A stretch of DNA of 64,000 nt from Actinokineospora diospyrosa. Its GTDB lineage: Bacteria > Actinomycetota > Actinomycetes > Mycobacteriales > Pseudonocardiaceae. The stretch lies in assembly GCF_024171925.1 (NCBI RefSeq), contig NZ_JAMTCO010000012.1, forward strand, positions 124,001 to 188,000. Direction: 5' to 3'. A program made the position numbers and the translations under genes. The notes under the pieces were generated by a model that saw nothing but the letters and a program-made list of their open reading frames with translations, made no database searches and was not told the origin of the DNA. Positions 16,363 through 26,311 of the stretch are shown here, one piece after another (within the stretch, counting starts at the first letter, position 1; each line of letters begins with the position of its first letter).

Positions 16363-17763
16363 ATGGACGCGTTCTGGGACTGGCTAGGCTCCCCTGCGTC
16401 CGCCCCAACTCCGAGCGCTGGCCCATCTCCCAGCCCCGTCCCCTCTCCCCTCCCCAGGACGAAGGTCACCTCCGTGAACGAAAACAATCCCACGGTGTCG
16501 TTCGACCGGATGCGCAACATGCTCACCCGCGCGGCCGAGATCCGAGAGAGCGAACAGCAGCAGATCTTCGACGCCCTCGACGAGATCCACGCCAGGCTCG
16601 CCCCGCTGGAGTCGATCGGGTCGGTGCGCAAGCGGCTCTCGGAGATGCCCGACCGCACCGAGGTCGGCGTGCTGGCCGAGCGGCTGGACGAGGCGATGAC
16701 CAAGCTCGACGCGCAGGACGCGGCGATCGCGGCCATCGGGCGCGCGGTGGAGAGCATCGTGGACAAGCTGGCGACGCCGTTCGCGCAGCTCGACGGCAGG
16801 CTCGACGGGGTGGCGGGCCGGTTCGAGGGCGTGGCGGGGCGGATGGACGGCCTGGAGGACAAGCTCTCCAGCATCCACCGGCGCATCGACGAGCTCGACA
16901 GCCACCTGGACAAGCAGGACAACCGGCTCGAGCAGGTGCCCGGCGCGGTGCACGGCCCGGTGCGGGAGCGGATCGAGATCCTGGAGACCGCGCTGCGCGG
17001 GCGCATCGACGAGGTCGACGAGGGCGTGCACGAGCACCTCGACGGCACCAAGGACGCGCTGGCCCGGGTCGTCGGCGAGCAGTCGGACACGATCCGCGCC
17101 GCGGTGACCGAGTCCGGTACCGCGGTGCGCGGGGCCGTCGACGAGTCGACCAGCGCGCTGCACGGCCGGTTCACCGAGACCTCGGACTCCCTGCACGGCA
17201 AGCACGACGCGACCGCCGCGGCCCTGGTTGACCTGCGCGGCGCGGTCGGCGAGTCGCGCGAGGCGGTGCACGGGCGCCTCGACGAGGCCACCGGCGCGCT
17301 GCAGGAGGCGTTGCGCGAGACCAAGGAGACGGTCGACGCGAGCGACCGGCTGGAGTCGCTGGCGCAGCGGCTGGAGAAGGTCACCAGCAGGCTCGACGAG
17401 ATGGCGACCCGGCTGGACACGGTCGAGGACGGCTTCACCGAGCGGCTCGGCGAGCTGGGCGGGGCCATCGAGCGCGGCCTGAGCAAGGTCGAGGGCACGC
17501 TGTCGCACCGCCCCGACGCGGACTCGGTGGAGTCGCTGGTCAAGCGCGGCAACGACGAGTCGGTCCGGCGGATCGGCGGTCACCTGGACGAGGCGATGGC
17601 CACCTTCGCCGAGCTCATGCTCGGCGGCGGCCAGCCCACCCCGCCCCCGCCGACCACGCTCCCCCGGCAGGGCACCCGCCGCCGCTCCAACGGCAAGGGC
17701 GTCGTACCCGCCGAGAAGCGCGACGACAACGCCGAAGACAGCGACATCGCCGCAGGCGCTTAA
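16363..17763 (+). CDS. Long coiled-coil protein (PA-rich ends)
   Basis: 466 residues from ATG 16363; GTG 16474 ([17 protein letters not shown]) is an alternative that drops a Pro/Ser-rich leader. From about residue 50 to 410 the protein is continuous heptad-like helix, with repeated L-D-x-x-L/V units such as [19 protein letters not shown] and [18 protein letters not shown]. The tail is Pro-rich then basic. No membrane segment is clear. The pattern suggests an elongated structural or scaffold protein. I do not recognise a named family. Confidence 0.75.
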   Translation: MDAFWDWLGSPASAPTPSAGPSPSPVPSPLPRTKVTSVNENNPTVSFDRMRNMLTRAAEIRESEQQQIFDALDEIHARLAPLESIGSVRKRLSEMPDRTEVGVLAERLDEAMTKLDAQDAAIAAIGRAVESIVDKLATPFAQLDGRLDGVAGRFEGVAGRMDGLEDKLSSIHRRIDELDSHLDKQDNRLEQVPGAVHGPVRERIEILETALRGRIDEVDEGVHEHLDGTKDALARVVGEQSDTIRAAVTESGTAVRGAVDESTSALHGRFTETSDSLHGKHDATAAALVDLRGAVGESREAVHGRLDEATGALQEALRETKETVDASDRLESLAQRLEKVTSRLDEMATRLDTVEDGFTERLGELGGAIERGLSKVEGTLSHRPDADSVESLVKRGNDESVRRIGGHLDEAMATFAELMLGGGQPTPPPPTTLPRQGTRRRSNGKGVVPAEKRDDNAEDSDIAAGA

Positions 17764-17775
17764 GACGACGTGTTG

Positions 17776-17807
17776 ATGGGGCCGCCCTCTCTTGAGGGCG
17801 GCCCCAT
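17776..17807 (+). terminator. Hairpin terminator
   Basis: ATGGGGCCGCCCTC-TCTT-GAGGGCGGCCCCAT: 14 bp perfect stem with 4-nt loop, 12 nt after the coiled-coil gene. It may also stop leftward transcription from the MFS gene. Confidence 0.85.
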
Positions 17808-17817
17808 CGGCGTTGTC

Positions 17818-17890
17818 AGGCGACTATCGGATCCTTGGGTGACTGGGATGTGCCGCAGGATGCGATAGGCGAGCACCGCGGCAACAGCGG
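17818..17890 (-). pseudogene. Remnant of an MFS transporter C-terminus
   Basis: On the minus strand these bases translate to AVAAVLAYRILRHIPVT, nearly the last residues of the intact MFS gene that ends at 17915 (AVAAVLAFFAYRILRHIPVTT). At the DNA level 17840-17890 matches 17941-18000 closely except for a missing 9 bp (three codons). It is an orphan 3' end, left by a tandem duplication and deletion. Confidence 0.75.
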
Positions 17891-17914
17891 CTCTTGCGGG
17901 CTGCCTGAGGTGTT

Positions 17915-19384
17915 CTAGGCGGCTACCGGTTCGTTTGTGGTGACCGGGATGTGCCGCAGGATGCGATAGGCGAAGAAGGCGAGCACTGCGGCCACGGCGG
18001 CGGTAACCGTTGCTGTCACGGTTAAACCGTGGGTGAAGGCTTCCCGGGCTGCCGCGATGAGGGCGGGGTCGCCGCTGCCGGTTGCCTCGCCGAGGGTTGA
18101 TGGGCCTGCCGGGAGGTCGGCTCGGTAGATGGCGGTGCCGATGGTGCCGAGGATCGCCATACCCAGTGCCCCACCGAGTTCACTCGCGGTCTCGGAGACC
18201 GCCGAGGCGGCGCCCGCGTGTTCGGCGGGGGCGGCGGTGAGCATCAGGTCCGAGGTCAGCGAAGTGGTCATCAACACACCGGCGGCGACACCGCCCGCGC
18301 CGAGCAGTACCAGCCACAGCGGCGAAGTCGGGGTGAGTCGGGTGAGCACGAGGAAGGCGATCGCGAGGACGACCAGCCCGGTCGCGACCAGCGCGGCGAC
18401 GCGGACCTTGCTGGCGAGCACCCCGGTCACCGTCATCCCGACGATGACCAGCGGCATCGCGGCCAGCGACCAGAGGGCGGCGGTGAACGGGCGCATGCCG
18501 AGCACCAACTGCAGGTACTGCGTGGTGAAGTAGGTCGACCCGATGAAGCAGAACATCGCGATGACGTTGACCACCACGGCCCCGCTGAACGCGGGCACCC
18601 GGAACAGCGCGACGTCGACCAGCGGGGAGCGGCCGGTGCGCTGGCCGTGCACGAACGCCCAGCCCAGCAACAGCCCCACGACGAGCGCGGCCACCGGCAG
18701 TGGCGCGAACCCGTCGACGGCCAACTGCTTGATGCCGTAGATCACCGCCAGCACCGCGGCCAGCGACAGAGCAGCGCCGCGCAGGTCGAACCGGCCCGCG
18801 TCGGGGTTGCGGTACTCGGGCAGCAGGACCGGGCCGAGCACCAGCAGCAGCACCATGGCGGGCACGTTGATCAGGAACGCCGAGCCCCACCAGAAGTGCT
18901 CGAGCAGGAAGCCGCCGACGATCGGGCCGACGGTGGCGCCCAGGGTGAGCCCGCCGGTCCACACCGCGATGGCGGTCTTGCGCTGCGCGCCGTCGTGGAA
19001 CATCGCCCGGATCAGCGACAGCGTCGAGGGCATCAGGGTCGCACCGGCGACGCCGAGCAGGCCGCGGGTGAGGATCAGCACCTCGGCCGACCACGAGTAG
19101 GCGGCGACCACCGAGGCGACGCCGAACGCGGCCGCGCCGATCAGCAGCAGCTTGCGCCTGCCGATCCGGTCGCCGAGCGCGCCCATGGTGATCAGCAGTC
19201 CGGCCAGCGCGAACCCGTAGACGTCCATCACCCACAGCTGCTCGGTGCCGCTGGGGTGCAGGTCGGCGCTGATGAACGGCAGCGCGAAGAACAGCACGCT
19301 GACGTCCATGGAGATCAACAAACACGGCAGGACAAGGACGGCGAGGCCGATCCACTCCCTGCGCCCGGCACGTGGCTCGATCAT
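17915..19384 (-). CDS. MFS drug exporter, DHA2 (14-TM) type
   Basis: 489 residues with about 14 hydrophobic segments. Family marks include motif A between TM2 and TM3 (GALGDRIGRRKLLLIG, about residue 68) and motif C in TM5 (GGLTLGATVGPIVGGFLLEHFWW), with WVMDVYGFALAGLLITMGAL before motif A. It resembles EmrB/QacA-like and mitomycin/antiseptic exporters driven by proton motive force. It is divergent from a TetR gene with paired operator repeats between them, so it is probably induced by the TetR ligand. A remnant of a second copy lies just beyond its stop. Confidence 0.9.
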   Translation of the reverse strand: MIEPRAGRREWIGLAVLVLPCLLISMDVSVLFFALPFISADLHPSGTEQLWVMDVYGFALAGLLITMGALGDRIGRRKLLLIGAAAFGVASVVAAYSWSAEVLILTRGLLGVAGATLMPSTLSLIRAMFHDGAQRKTAIAVWTGGLTLGATVGPIVGGFLLEHFWWGSAFLINVPAMVLLLVLGPVLLPEYRNPDAGRFDLRGAALSLAAVLAVIYGIKQLAVDGFAPLPVAALVVGLLLGWAFVHGQRTGRSPLVDVALFRVPAFSGAVVVNVIAMFCFIGSTYFTTQYLQLVLGMRPFTAALWSLAAMPLVIVGMTVTGVLASKVRVAALVATGLVVLAIAFLVLTRLTPTSPLWLVLLGAGGVAAGVLMTTSLTSDLMLTAAPAEHAGAASAVSETASELGGALGMAILGTIGTAIYRADLPAGPSTLGEATGSGDPALIAAAREAFTHGLTVTATVTAAVAAVLAFFAYRILRHIPVTTNEPVAA

Positions 19385-19398
19385 GACCGCTCCTGGTT

Positions 19399-19435
19399 GT
19401 TTATGTCGTACGCACTTCTGTTTACGTTATACGCA
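19399..19435. promoter_or_regulatory. Two 16-bp direct repeats between MFS and TetR genes
   Basis: GTTTATGTCGTACGCA (19399-19414) and GTTTACGTTATACGCA (19420-19435) match at 13 of 16 positions and start 21 bp apart, two helical turns. They sit 15 bp from the MFS start and 42 bp from the TetR start and are the likely regulator sites. Confidence 0.6.
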
Positions 19436-19476
19436 GCTGTAGGGTGGGACGTCAAGCCGATCCAGGGAACGAGGAC

Positions 19477-20190
19477 ATGACCGAAACCGGACTCCCGGCC
19501 AGCATCGAGGCGGCCTGGGGCGTGCAGCGGCCCGCGCGCGGACCCAAGCGCGCGTTGAGCCTGGCCCGGATCGTCACCGCCGCGGTGGTCGTCGCCGACG
19601 CCGAGGGCCTCGACGGCCTGTCCATGAGCCGGGTCGCCGCCGAACTGGGCACCAGCGCGATGTCGCTCTACCGCTACGTCTCCGCCAAGGACGAACTGCT
19701 GACCCTCATGTCCGACGCCGTCTTCGGCGACGCGGCCGAGGTGACCCCGGGTGCGGACTGGCGCACCGCACTCACCGAGTTGGCCTGGGGCTGCATCCGC
19801 GGCTACCGCGCCCACCCGTGGACCGTCCGCATCCCCATCAGCGGCCCCCCGGTGACCCCGAACCAGCTGCGCTGGCTGGAAGCAGGCCTGGCCGCCCTGG
19901 CGCCGACGCCGCTGACCGCAGCCGAGAAGATGAGCACCCTGCTCATGCTCAGCGGCCTGGCCCGCAACGACGCCACCCTCGCCCACGACATCGGCGCGAC
20001 CGGCGACATGATGCCGAACTACGCCAAGGCATTGCGCCACCTGCTGCCGCAGGCCGAGTTCCCCCACCTGTTCGCCATGCTCGACACCGACGTCATGACC
20101 CAAGACGACCACCCAGACGTCGAGTTCGCCTGGTCCCTCGACCGCTTCCTCGACGGCCTCGCCGCATTGATCACCGCGAAGTCGCAGTAG
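19477..20190 (+). CDS. TetR family regulator of the divergent MFS exporter
   Basis: 237 residues, start ATG 19477. The N-terminal 30 residues precede the HTH (LARIVTAAVVVADAEGLDGL, then VAAELGTSAMSLYRYVSAKDELL). The C-terminal domain (WRTALTELAWGCIRGYRAHPW, and later a GATGDMMPNYAKALRHLLPQ helix) is of the TetR_C class common for regulators of multidrug exporters. Divergence from the MFS gene with two repeats between supports local repression. A GTG at 19444 is in frame but lies next to the second repeat and lacks a better ribosome site. Confidence 0.88.
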   Translation: MTETGLPASIEAAWGVQRPARGPKRALSLARIVTAAVVVADAEGLDGLSMSRVAAELGTSAMSLYRYVSAKDELLTLMSDAVFGDAAEVTPGADWRTALTELAWGCIRGYRAHPWTVRIPISGPPVTPNQLRWLEAGLAALAPTPLTAAEKMSTLLMLSGLARNDATLAHDIGATGDMMPNYAKALRHLLPQAEFPHLFAMLDTDVMTQDDHPDVEFAWSLDRFLDGLAALITAKSQ

Positions 20191-20434
20191 CCCCAACCCG
20201 CCTGTCACCACCTCCACACCCCACCGCCCCCCGGCGGCGAGTGCTCACACCACACCGACCCCGGCCCGCCCGGGACCCCGGCGAGCCGACCCCGGCCCTC
20301 TCCACACCCCGGAGTCCGCGCTCTGCCCTGCCCTGCCCTGCCCTGCCCACGCCACGCCACGCCACGCCACGCCACGCCACGCCACGCCACGCCACGCCAC
20401 GCCACGCCACGCCACGCCACGCCACGCCACGATG
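20191..20434. repeat. Pentanucleotide repeats: CCCTG run and 16-copy GCCAC array
   Basis: After a C-rich stretch, a short run of CCCTG units (about 20323-20347) passes directly into GCCAC repeated 16 times without interruption at 20351-20430. The array is intergenic, between TetR and the repeated element. Perfect short-unit arrays like this change copy number by slippage. No protein-coding use is likely, although open frames exist through it. Confidence 0.9.
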
Positions 20435-20545
20435 AGTTATCCACAACGCCTGAGTTATCCACAGATTCTCGGCGGCCCTGTTTCCGCAGCTCAGAACTGA
20501 TAGACTGGCACCGGGGTCGCCCCCCGGTGAGGGTGGGGGCTGGGT
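20435..20545 (+). repeat. Intergenic TTATCCACA/TAGACTGG element, copy B
   Basis: TTATCCACA at 20437-20445 and 20455-20463, then TAGACTGGCACCGGGG at 20501-20516, then TCGCCCCCCGGTGAGG and a G-rich stretch. Spacings are identical to copy C. This is the one copy that reads toward a gene on the same strand, the NLR-like gene at 20698. Confidence 0.85.
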
Positions 20546-20697
20546 GTCGGCCGGTGGTTGCGGCTGGCGAAGTTGAGAGCCGTCGGTCGGGGCTCGTGTT
20601 TGCCTGGTCGGGGTGCTTTCTAGCGGATCTGATGGCCGCCGGGGGTTGGCGCGAAGGGGTCGTCCGGGGGTGGGGTAGGCCGTACGATCCTGGGGGT

Positions 20698-22270
20698 ATG
20701 GACGCCGCGAACCAGGTCAGTGGCAGCGTTGAGAATGTTGTTCAGGCGAGCCACATCCATGGAGATGTCAACGTCTATGGCAGCCGGGCCGCCGATGTTC
20801 TGCCGTGTCGGTTCGGGCCGGTTCCGCCGCTGGCGGGGGGCTATCAGCGGCGGGCGGTGCCGGATACCCGGGATTGTGTTGTGTTGAGCGGGAGCGGTGG
20901 TCACGGCAAGACTCAGCTGGCCGCGGGCCTCGCCGAGGACCAGTGGCTGACGGGGGAGCTCGGTCTGTTGGCGTGGATCACGGCCTCGAGTCGTGACGGC
21001 CTCGTCTCCGCCTATGCGGACCTGGCCCACCGGCTCACCGGCGACGACATGCCCACCGATCGCGCGGTGCGGTGGGCGCTCGGCTGGCTCGGCGAGACCA
21101 CAACCGCCTGGTTGGTCGTCCTCGATGACGTGCGGGATCCGCGGGATCTCGACGGTTTGTGGCCGCCGCCCAATGGGCGGGTGCTGGTGACCACTCGCCG
21201 CCAGGACTCCGAGTTGGTCGGCCACGGTCGGCGCAGGGTGCCGGTGGACCTGTTCACCCCGGAGGAATCCCGCACGTGCCTGTCCGCACACCTGGACCCG
21301 CCGTTGATGTTCGGCGCCGAGGAGTTGGCATCGGCGCTGGGGCACCTCCCGCTGGCCGTCGGTCACGCGGGCGCCTACATGGCCGACCGGAACCTCACTT
21401 GTGCGCAGTACCTGACCCGCTGGCGCACCAAGCCGTTGCGCGAGCTGTTCCCGGCCCACACCTGGCAACTCTCGATCGAGCTGGCCAACTCCCTGGAGCC
21501 GGCGGGCTTAGCGGCCCCATTGCTGCACATCGCCGCCGTGTTGGACCCGCGCGGCATTCCCATCACGGCCCTGACCTCACAACCCGTTCTGGACGACCTG
21601 TCCACAACCCGTGAAGACGCCTGGGACGCCCTCGGTTGCCTGAACCGACTCTCCCTGATCACCTTTGACGACAAGACAATCCGCCTCCACCCCGTCGTCC
21701 AGCGGGCCACCTGGGAACAGGCCGGTCCAAAGCAAAGCGCCGCCCAGGTCGCCGCAGACGCTCTCGCAGCGGCGTGGCCTGCGAGCGATGACCCCCTCGC
21801 GGCGACATTCCGCGACAACACGGCGTTTCTGACCAAGAGGACGGGTTCGTCGTTGTGGCGCAACGGCGTTCACAGCGTCCTGTTCAAGGCGGGCAACAGC
21901 TTGGGCGAAGCAGGGCATCCCGCCGACGCACAGGCCTACTTCGCCACCCTGTTCACCAAAGTCGACAGGAGCCACTCCAGCGGTCTTACCATCCGCCACA
22001 ACATCGCTTACTGGCGCGCAGCGGCGGGCGACCTCGTCACGGCGCTCACCGAACTAGAGTCGGTACTGGCGGATCAAGTCCGCGAAATCGGTCGAGAGCA
22101 CCCAAGCACACTGAACACCCGGCACAACATCGCCCAGTTCCGCGCCGAGGCGGGCGAAAGGGCAGCCGGGCTCACCGAACTAGAGGCGGTACTCGCGGAC
22201 CTGATCCGGACCCGCGGGCCGCACCACCCAGCCACGGAGAAGACCCGGGCCGCCATCACCAAGTGGCGGT

Positions 22271-22284
<14 letters not shown>
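20698..22284 (+). CDS. NLR-like STAND ATPase (NB-ARC plus TPR) with RHIM-like N-terminal motif
   Basis: 528 residues from ATG 20698. Residues 5-28 read NQVSGS then [18 protein letters not shown], a pattern like the RHIM-type bacterial amyloid signalling motifs found on actinobacterial NLRs. The NB-ARC domain follows: Walker A GSGGHGKT at 65-72, Walker B WLVVLDDV near 138-145, [14 protein letters not shown] as the GxP motif, and LHPVVQ in place of MHD. The last 130 residues contain at least two TPR-like repeats ([20 protein letters not shown] and again [20 protein letters not shown]). A TTA codon is present at codon 271. The gene converges on deoA with a 14-bp overlap. A role in conflict or phage sensing is inferred. 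Confidence 0.8.
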
Positions 22285-23544
<1,260 letters not shown>

Positions 23545-23545
<1 letters not shown>

Positions 23546-23943
23546 CAGGCCTCTTTCGCGGGCAGGTCGTGCGGACCGAAGGCGTGCGGGAGGACCACGG
23601 TCATCGGCTGTGGCCCGTCAGGGGTGTCGACGAGGCAGTCGGGGCCGCCGAGCTCGTAGATGACTTGGCGGCACCGACCGCAAGGCATCAACAGGTCGCC
23701 CGTGCCACTACGACAAGCAAGCGCGACAAGTCGACCGCCGCCAGTCAGCCTCAACTGTCCAGCCAGGGTGCATTCCGCGCACAACGCCAAGCCATAAGAG
23801 GCGTTCTCCACGTTGCACCCGGTGATGATCCTGCCGTCGTCGACCACGGCAGCCGCGCCGACCTGCAACCCGGAGTACGGGCAGTAGGCCAACGCAGCCG
23901 CCGATACCGCTGCCGAACGCAGTGCGTCCCAGTCGACGGTCAT
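23545..23943 (-). CDS. cdd: Cytidine deaminase
   Basis: 132 residues, the small tetrameric type with three cysteine Zn ligands. NVENASYGLALCAECTLAGQ holds the first Cys and the catalytic Glu (CAE), and MPCGRCRQVI holds the other two. CPYSGLQVGAAAVVDDGRII is the substrate-binding N-terminal part. It converts cytidine and deoxycytidine to uridine forms, which deoA and other phosphorylases then cleave. It overlaps deoA by one base and the upstream permease gene by 4 bp. Confidence 0.95.
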
Positions 23944-25196
23944 ACCGCCTGCCCCCGCCTATAGGGCTCACCGACGAACTTGGGCGGCCGCAATCGCTGC
24001 GAGGCCAACCCGAGCACCAGCAAGGTCACCACGTAAGGCGCGGCACCGACCAGCTCCGGCGGCACCTCGTCGCTGGCGAAGAACCACCACCCGAACAGGA
24101 CCCCGATCGCGGCGGCCACACCGGAAAGCACGTAGTGCCCCGACCGGTACTGGATGGCGGCCACGACGATCAGCGCGATCCCCAACAGCAGCAACAAGGC
24201 GTGCACTGCGTCCGCGCTGCGCAACGCCATCGCGTCGGTGTAGCCGAACAACCCGGCGCCGGTGGCCAACCCGCCCGGCCGCCAGTTGCCGAAGATCATG
24301 GCGGCCAACCCGATGAACCCGCGCCCAGCGGTCTGCCCGTCGCGGAACTGCCCGGAGCTCACCGCCAAGAACGCGCCACCGAGCCCGGCGAACGCACCGG
24401 ACGCCGTCACCGCGAGGTACTTGTACTTGTAGACGTTCACACCCAGCGACTCCGCCGCCGAGGGCGACTCACCGCAAGACCGCAGGCGCAGTCCGAACGG
24501 TGTCCGCCACAGCACCCACGCGGTAGCCACAATCAGCACTACCGCGAGCAGGGTCAATAGCGAGACCTGCGTCGTAAGACCGCGCAAGACGCCCGCGAGG
24601 TCCGACACGAAGAACCACCGCTTAGTCTCGATAGTCCCCATCAAGTCCGAGAACCCAGGCAGCGTCACCTTCGCGGCGTCTTCAAGCCGCGGTGACTGCT
24701 TCTGGCCGCCACCGGGCGCGTCCGCGAAGTACAGCTTCGACAGGAACAAAGCGATCCCTGGCGCCAAGAGGTTGATGGCGACACCGGAGACGATGTGGTC
24801 GACCCCGAAGGTGACCGTGGCGACGGCGTGCAGCAACCCCGCGACAAGACCGAGGATCAACCCGAACACCACACCGGCCCAAGGACCCCACTGGTAGCCC
24901 GCGTATCCGGCGCCGAACGTACCCAGCACCATCATGCCCTCTAGCCCGATGTTGACCACGCCTGCGCGTTCGGTCCACACCCCGCCTAGCGCGGCCATGG
25001 CAAGAGGCACAGCGGCGGTAAGAGCTGCCTGCACGGTGCCAGACGATGTGAGGTCTGTAGCGCCGGTAAAGACGCGCACGGTCGACACCACCGCAAGCGC
25101 CCCGACCGCGATAAGCAGGTACACGTACGGCGGAATCCGCCTACTGCGCCGCGCGGGAGCCTTCGCCAACCCCACCGACAGTCCACCGACGGTCAT
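23940..25196 (-). CDS. Nucleoside ABC transporter permease (NupQ-like)
   Basis: 418 residues, ATG 25196 overlapping the preceding stop (ATGA). About ten hydrophobic segments; the conserved block RAGVVNIGLEGMMVLGTFGAGYAG at about 78-100 is the mark of BPD_transp_2 permeases of purine/nucleoside importers. The late GFIGLAAMIFGNWRPGGLATGAGLFG segment also fits. A non-conserved extracytoplasmic loop (PGGGQKQSPRLEDAAKVTLP) is present. It pairs with the next permease upstream. Confidence 0.9.
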   Translation of the reverse strand: MTVGGLSVGLAKAPARRSRRIPPYVYLLIAVGALAVVSTVRVFTGATDLTSSGTVQAALTAAVPLAMAALGGVWTERAGVVNIGLEGMMVLGTFGAGYAGYQWGPWAGVVFGLILGLVAGLLHAVATVTFGVDHIVSGVAINLLAPGIALFLSKLYFADAPGGGQKQSPRLEDAAKVTLPGFSDLMGTIETKRWFFVSDLAGVLRGLTTQVSLLTLLAVVLIVATAWVLWRTPFGLRLRSCGESPSAAESLGVNVYKYKYLAVTASGAFAGLGGAFLAVSSGQFRDGQTAGRGFIGLAAMIFGNWRPGGLATGAGLFGYTDAMALRSADAVHALLLLLGIALIVVAAIQYRSGHYVLSGVAAAIGVLFGWWFFASDEVPPELVGAAPYVVTLLVLGLASQRLRPPKFVGEPYRRGQAV

Positions 25197-26311
25197 GCCG
25201 ACACCTCCTCGGCGGTCTTGGTGCGACCGAGCGCGTGCCCGACGGCGTGCTGCTCGGCACGCACCCGGTAGCGCCGGACGAGTTCGTAGGCGACGACGAC
25301 GGACAGCACGATCACGCCCTGCATGATGTCGACGATCTCGCGGGGCACGCCCGCGGTGTCCAGCGAGTTGGCGGTGTTGAACAGGAAGCCCCACAGCAGC
25401 GCGGCGACGGCCATGCCGATGGGGTGGTTGCGCCCGAGCAGGGCGACGGCGATCCCGATGAAGCCCACGCCCGCCGGGAAGTTCAGCGAGTAGCTGTGCG
25501 AGGCGCCGAGCAGCTCCGGAATGCCGACCAGTCCGGCGACCGCGCCGGAGAGCAGCATCGAGATGACGACCATCTTCTTCACGCTGACCCCGCTGGCGAC
25601 CGCGGCGGACTCCGACAGGCCGGTCGCCTTGAGCTCGAACCCGAACCGGGTCCGCGACAGCACGAACCAGTACAGGAACCCGACCAGCACGGCCAGGAAC
25701 ACCAGGCCGTAGACCTTGCTCGAGGACCCGGTCACCTCGAAGCCGGGGACCTGCCCGCCCGCGGTGATGTCCGGGGTCTTGACGTCGTTGCTACCCGGGT
25801 TGACCTCGGCGAGCCTGGCGGGGTTGTTCAGGTAGGACACCAGGTACGTCGCGATCGCGTTGAGCATGATCGTGGAGATCACCTCGGACACGCCGCGGGT
25901 GACCTTGAGCAGCGCGGCGATCCCGGCCCAGGCGGCGCCGACGAGCATCGAGGCGAGCACGGTCATGGTGACCCGCAGCACCGGCGGGACGCCCTCCATG
26001 AACGCCGCGCCCGCGAGCGCCGCGGCCAGCAGCGCGGCCATCCGGTACTGGCCGTCGACGCCGATGTTGAACAGCTTCATCCGGAAGCCGATGGCCACCG
26101 CGACCGCGGACAGGTAGTACGAGACCGCCGTGTTGAGCGAGTTGACCAGGGTCCGCGGCCGCTGCGCCGAGGCCGACATGGCGTCGACGGTGTCCACCGG
26201 CGAGTGCCCGGTGACGGCGAGGATCCCCGCGCACAGCAGCGCCGCGAACACCAGCGCGCCGACCGGGGCGGCGAGGCCGAGCAGGACGGAGCGGAGGGTG
26301 AGGTTGCGCAT
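25193..26311 (-). CDS. Nucleoside ABC transporter permease (NupP-like)
   Basis: 372 residues, about ten membrane segments. AIGFRMKLFNIGVDGQYRMA near residue 73-92 is the BPD_transp_2 coupling region, and PAGVGFIGIAVALLGRNHPIGMA near 279-301 is the second conserved block. The gene begins within the TGATG overlap with the ATPase stop and overlaps the second permease by 4 bp, so the three membrane-complex genes are translationally coupled. Confidence 0.9.
   Translation of the reverse strand: MRNLTLRSVLLGLAAPVGALVFAALLCAGILAVTGHSPVDTVDAMSASAQRPRTLVNSLNTAVSYYLSAVAVAIGFRMKLFNIGVDGQYRMAALLAAALAGAAFMEGVPPVLRVTMTVLASMLVGAAWAGIAALLKVTRGVSEVISTIMLNAIATYLVSYLNNPARLAEVNPGSNDVKTPDITAGGQVPGFEVTGSSSKVYGLVFLAVLVGFLYWFVLSRTRFGFELKATGLSESAAVASGVSVKKMVVISMLLSGAVAGLVGIPELLGASHSYSLNFPAGVGFIGIAVALLGRNHPIGMAVAALLWGFLFNTANSLDTAGVPREIVDIMQGVIVLSVVVAYELVRRYRVRAEQHAVGHALGRTKTAEEVSA

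Noticed and set aside
20351-20430. CRISPR-like array
   Set aside because: The unit is only 5 bp with no spacers; it is a simple tandem repeat.
20437-20463. Replication origin because of DnaA-box-like TTATCCACA pairs
   Set aside because: Only two boxes per site, four scattered sites, and no dnaA, dnaN or AT-rich unwinding region. Binding by DnaA is still possible.
20501-20545. 6C RNA class because of the C6 run
   Set aside because: That class needs two C-rich hairpin loops; only one C-run is present and the G-rich partner pairs with it.
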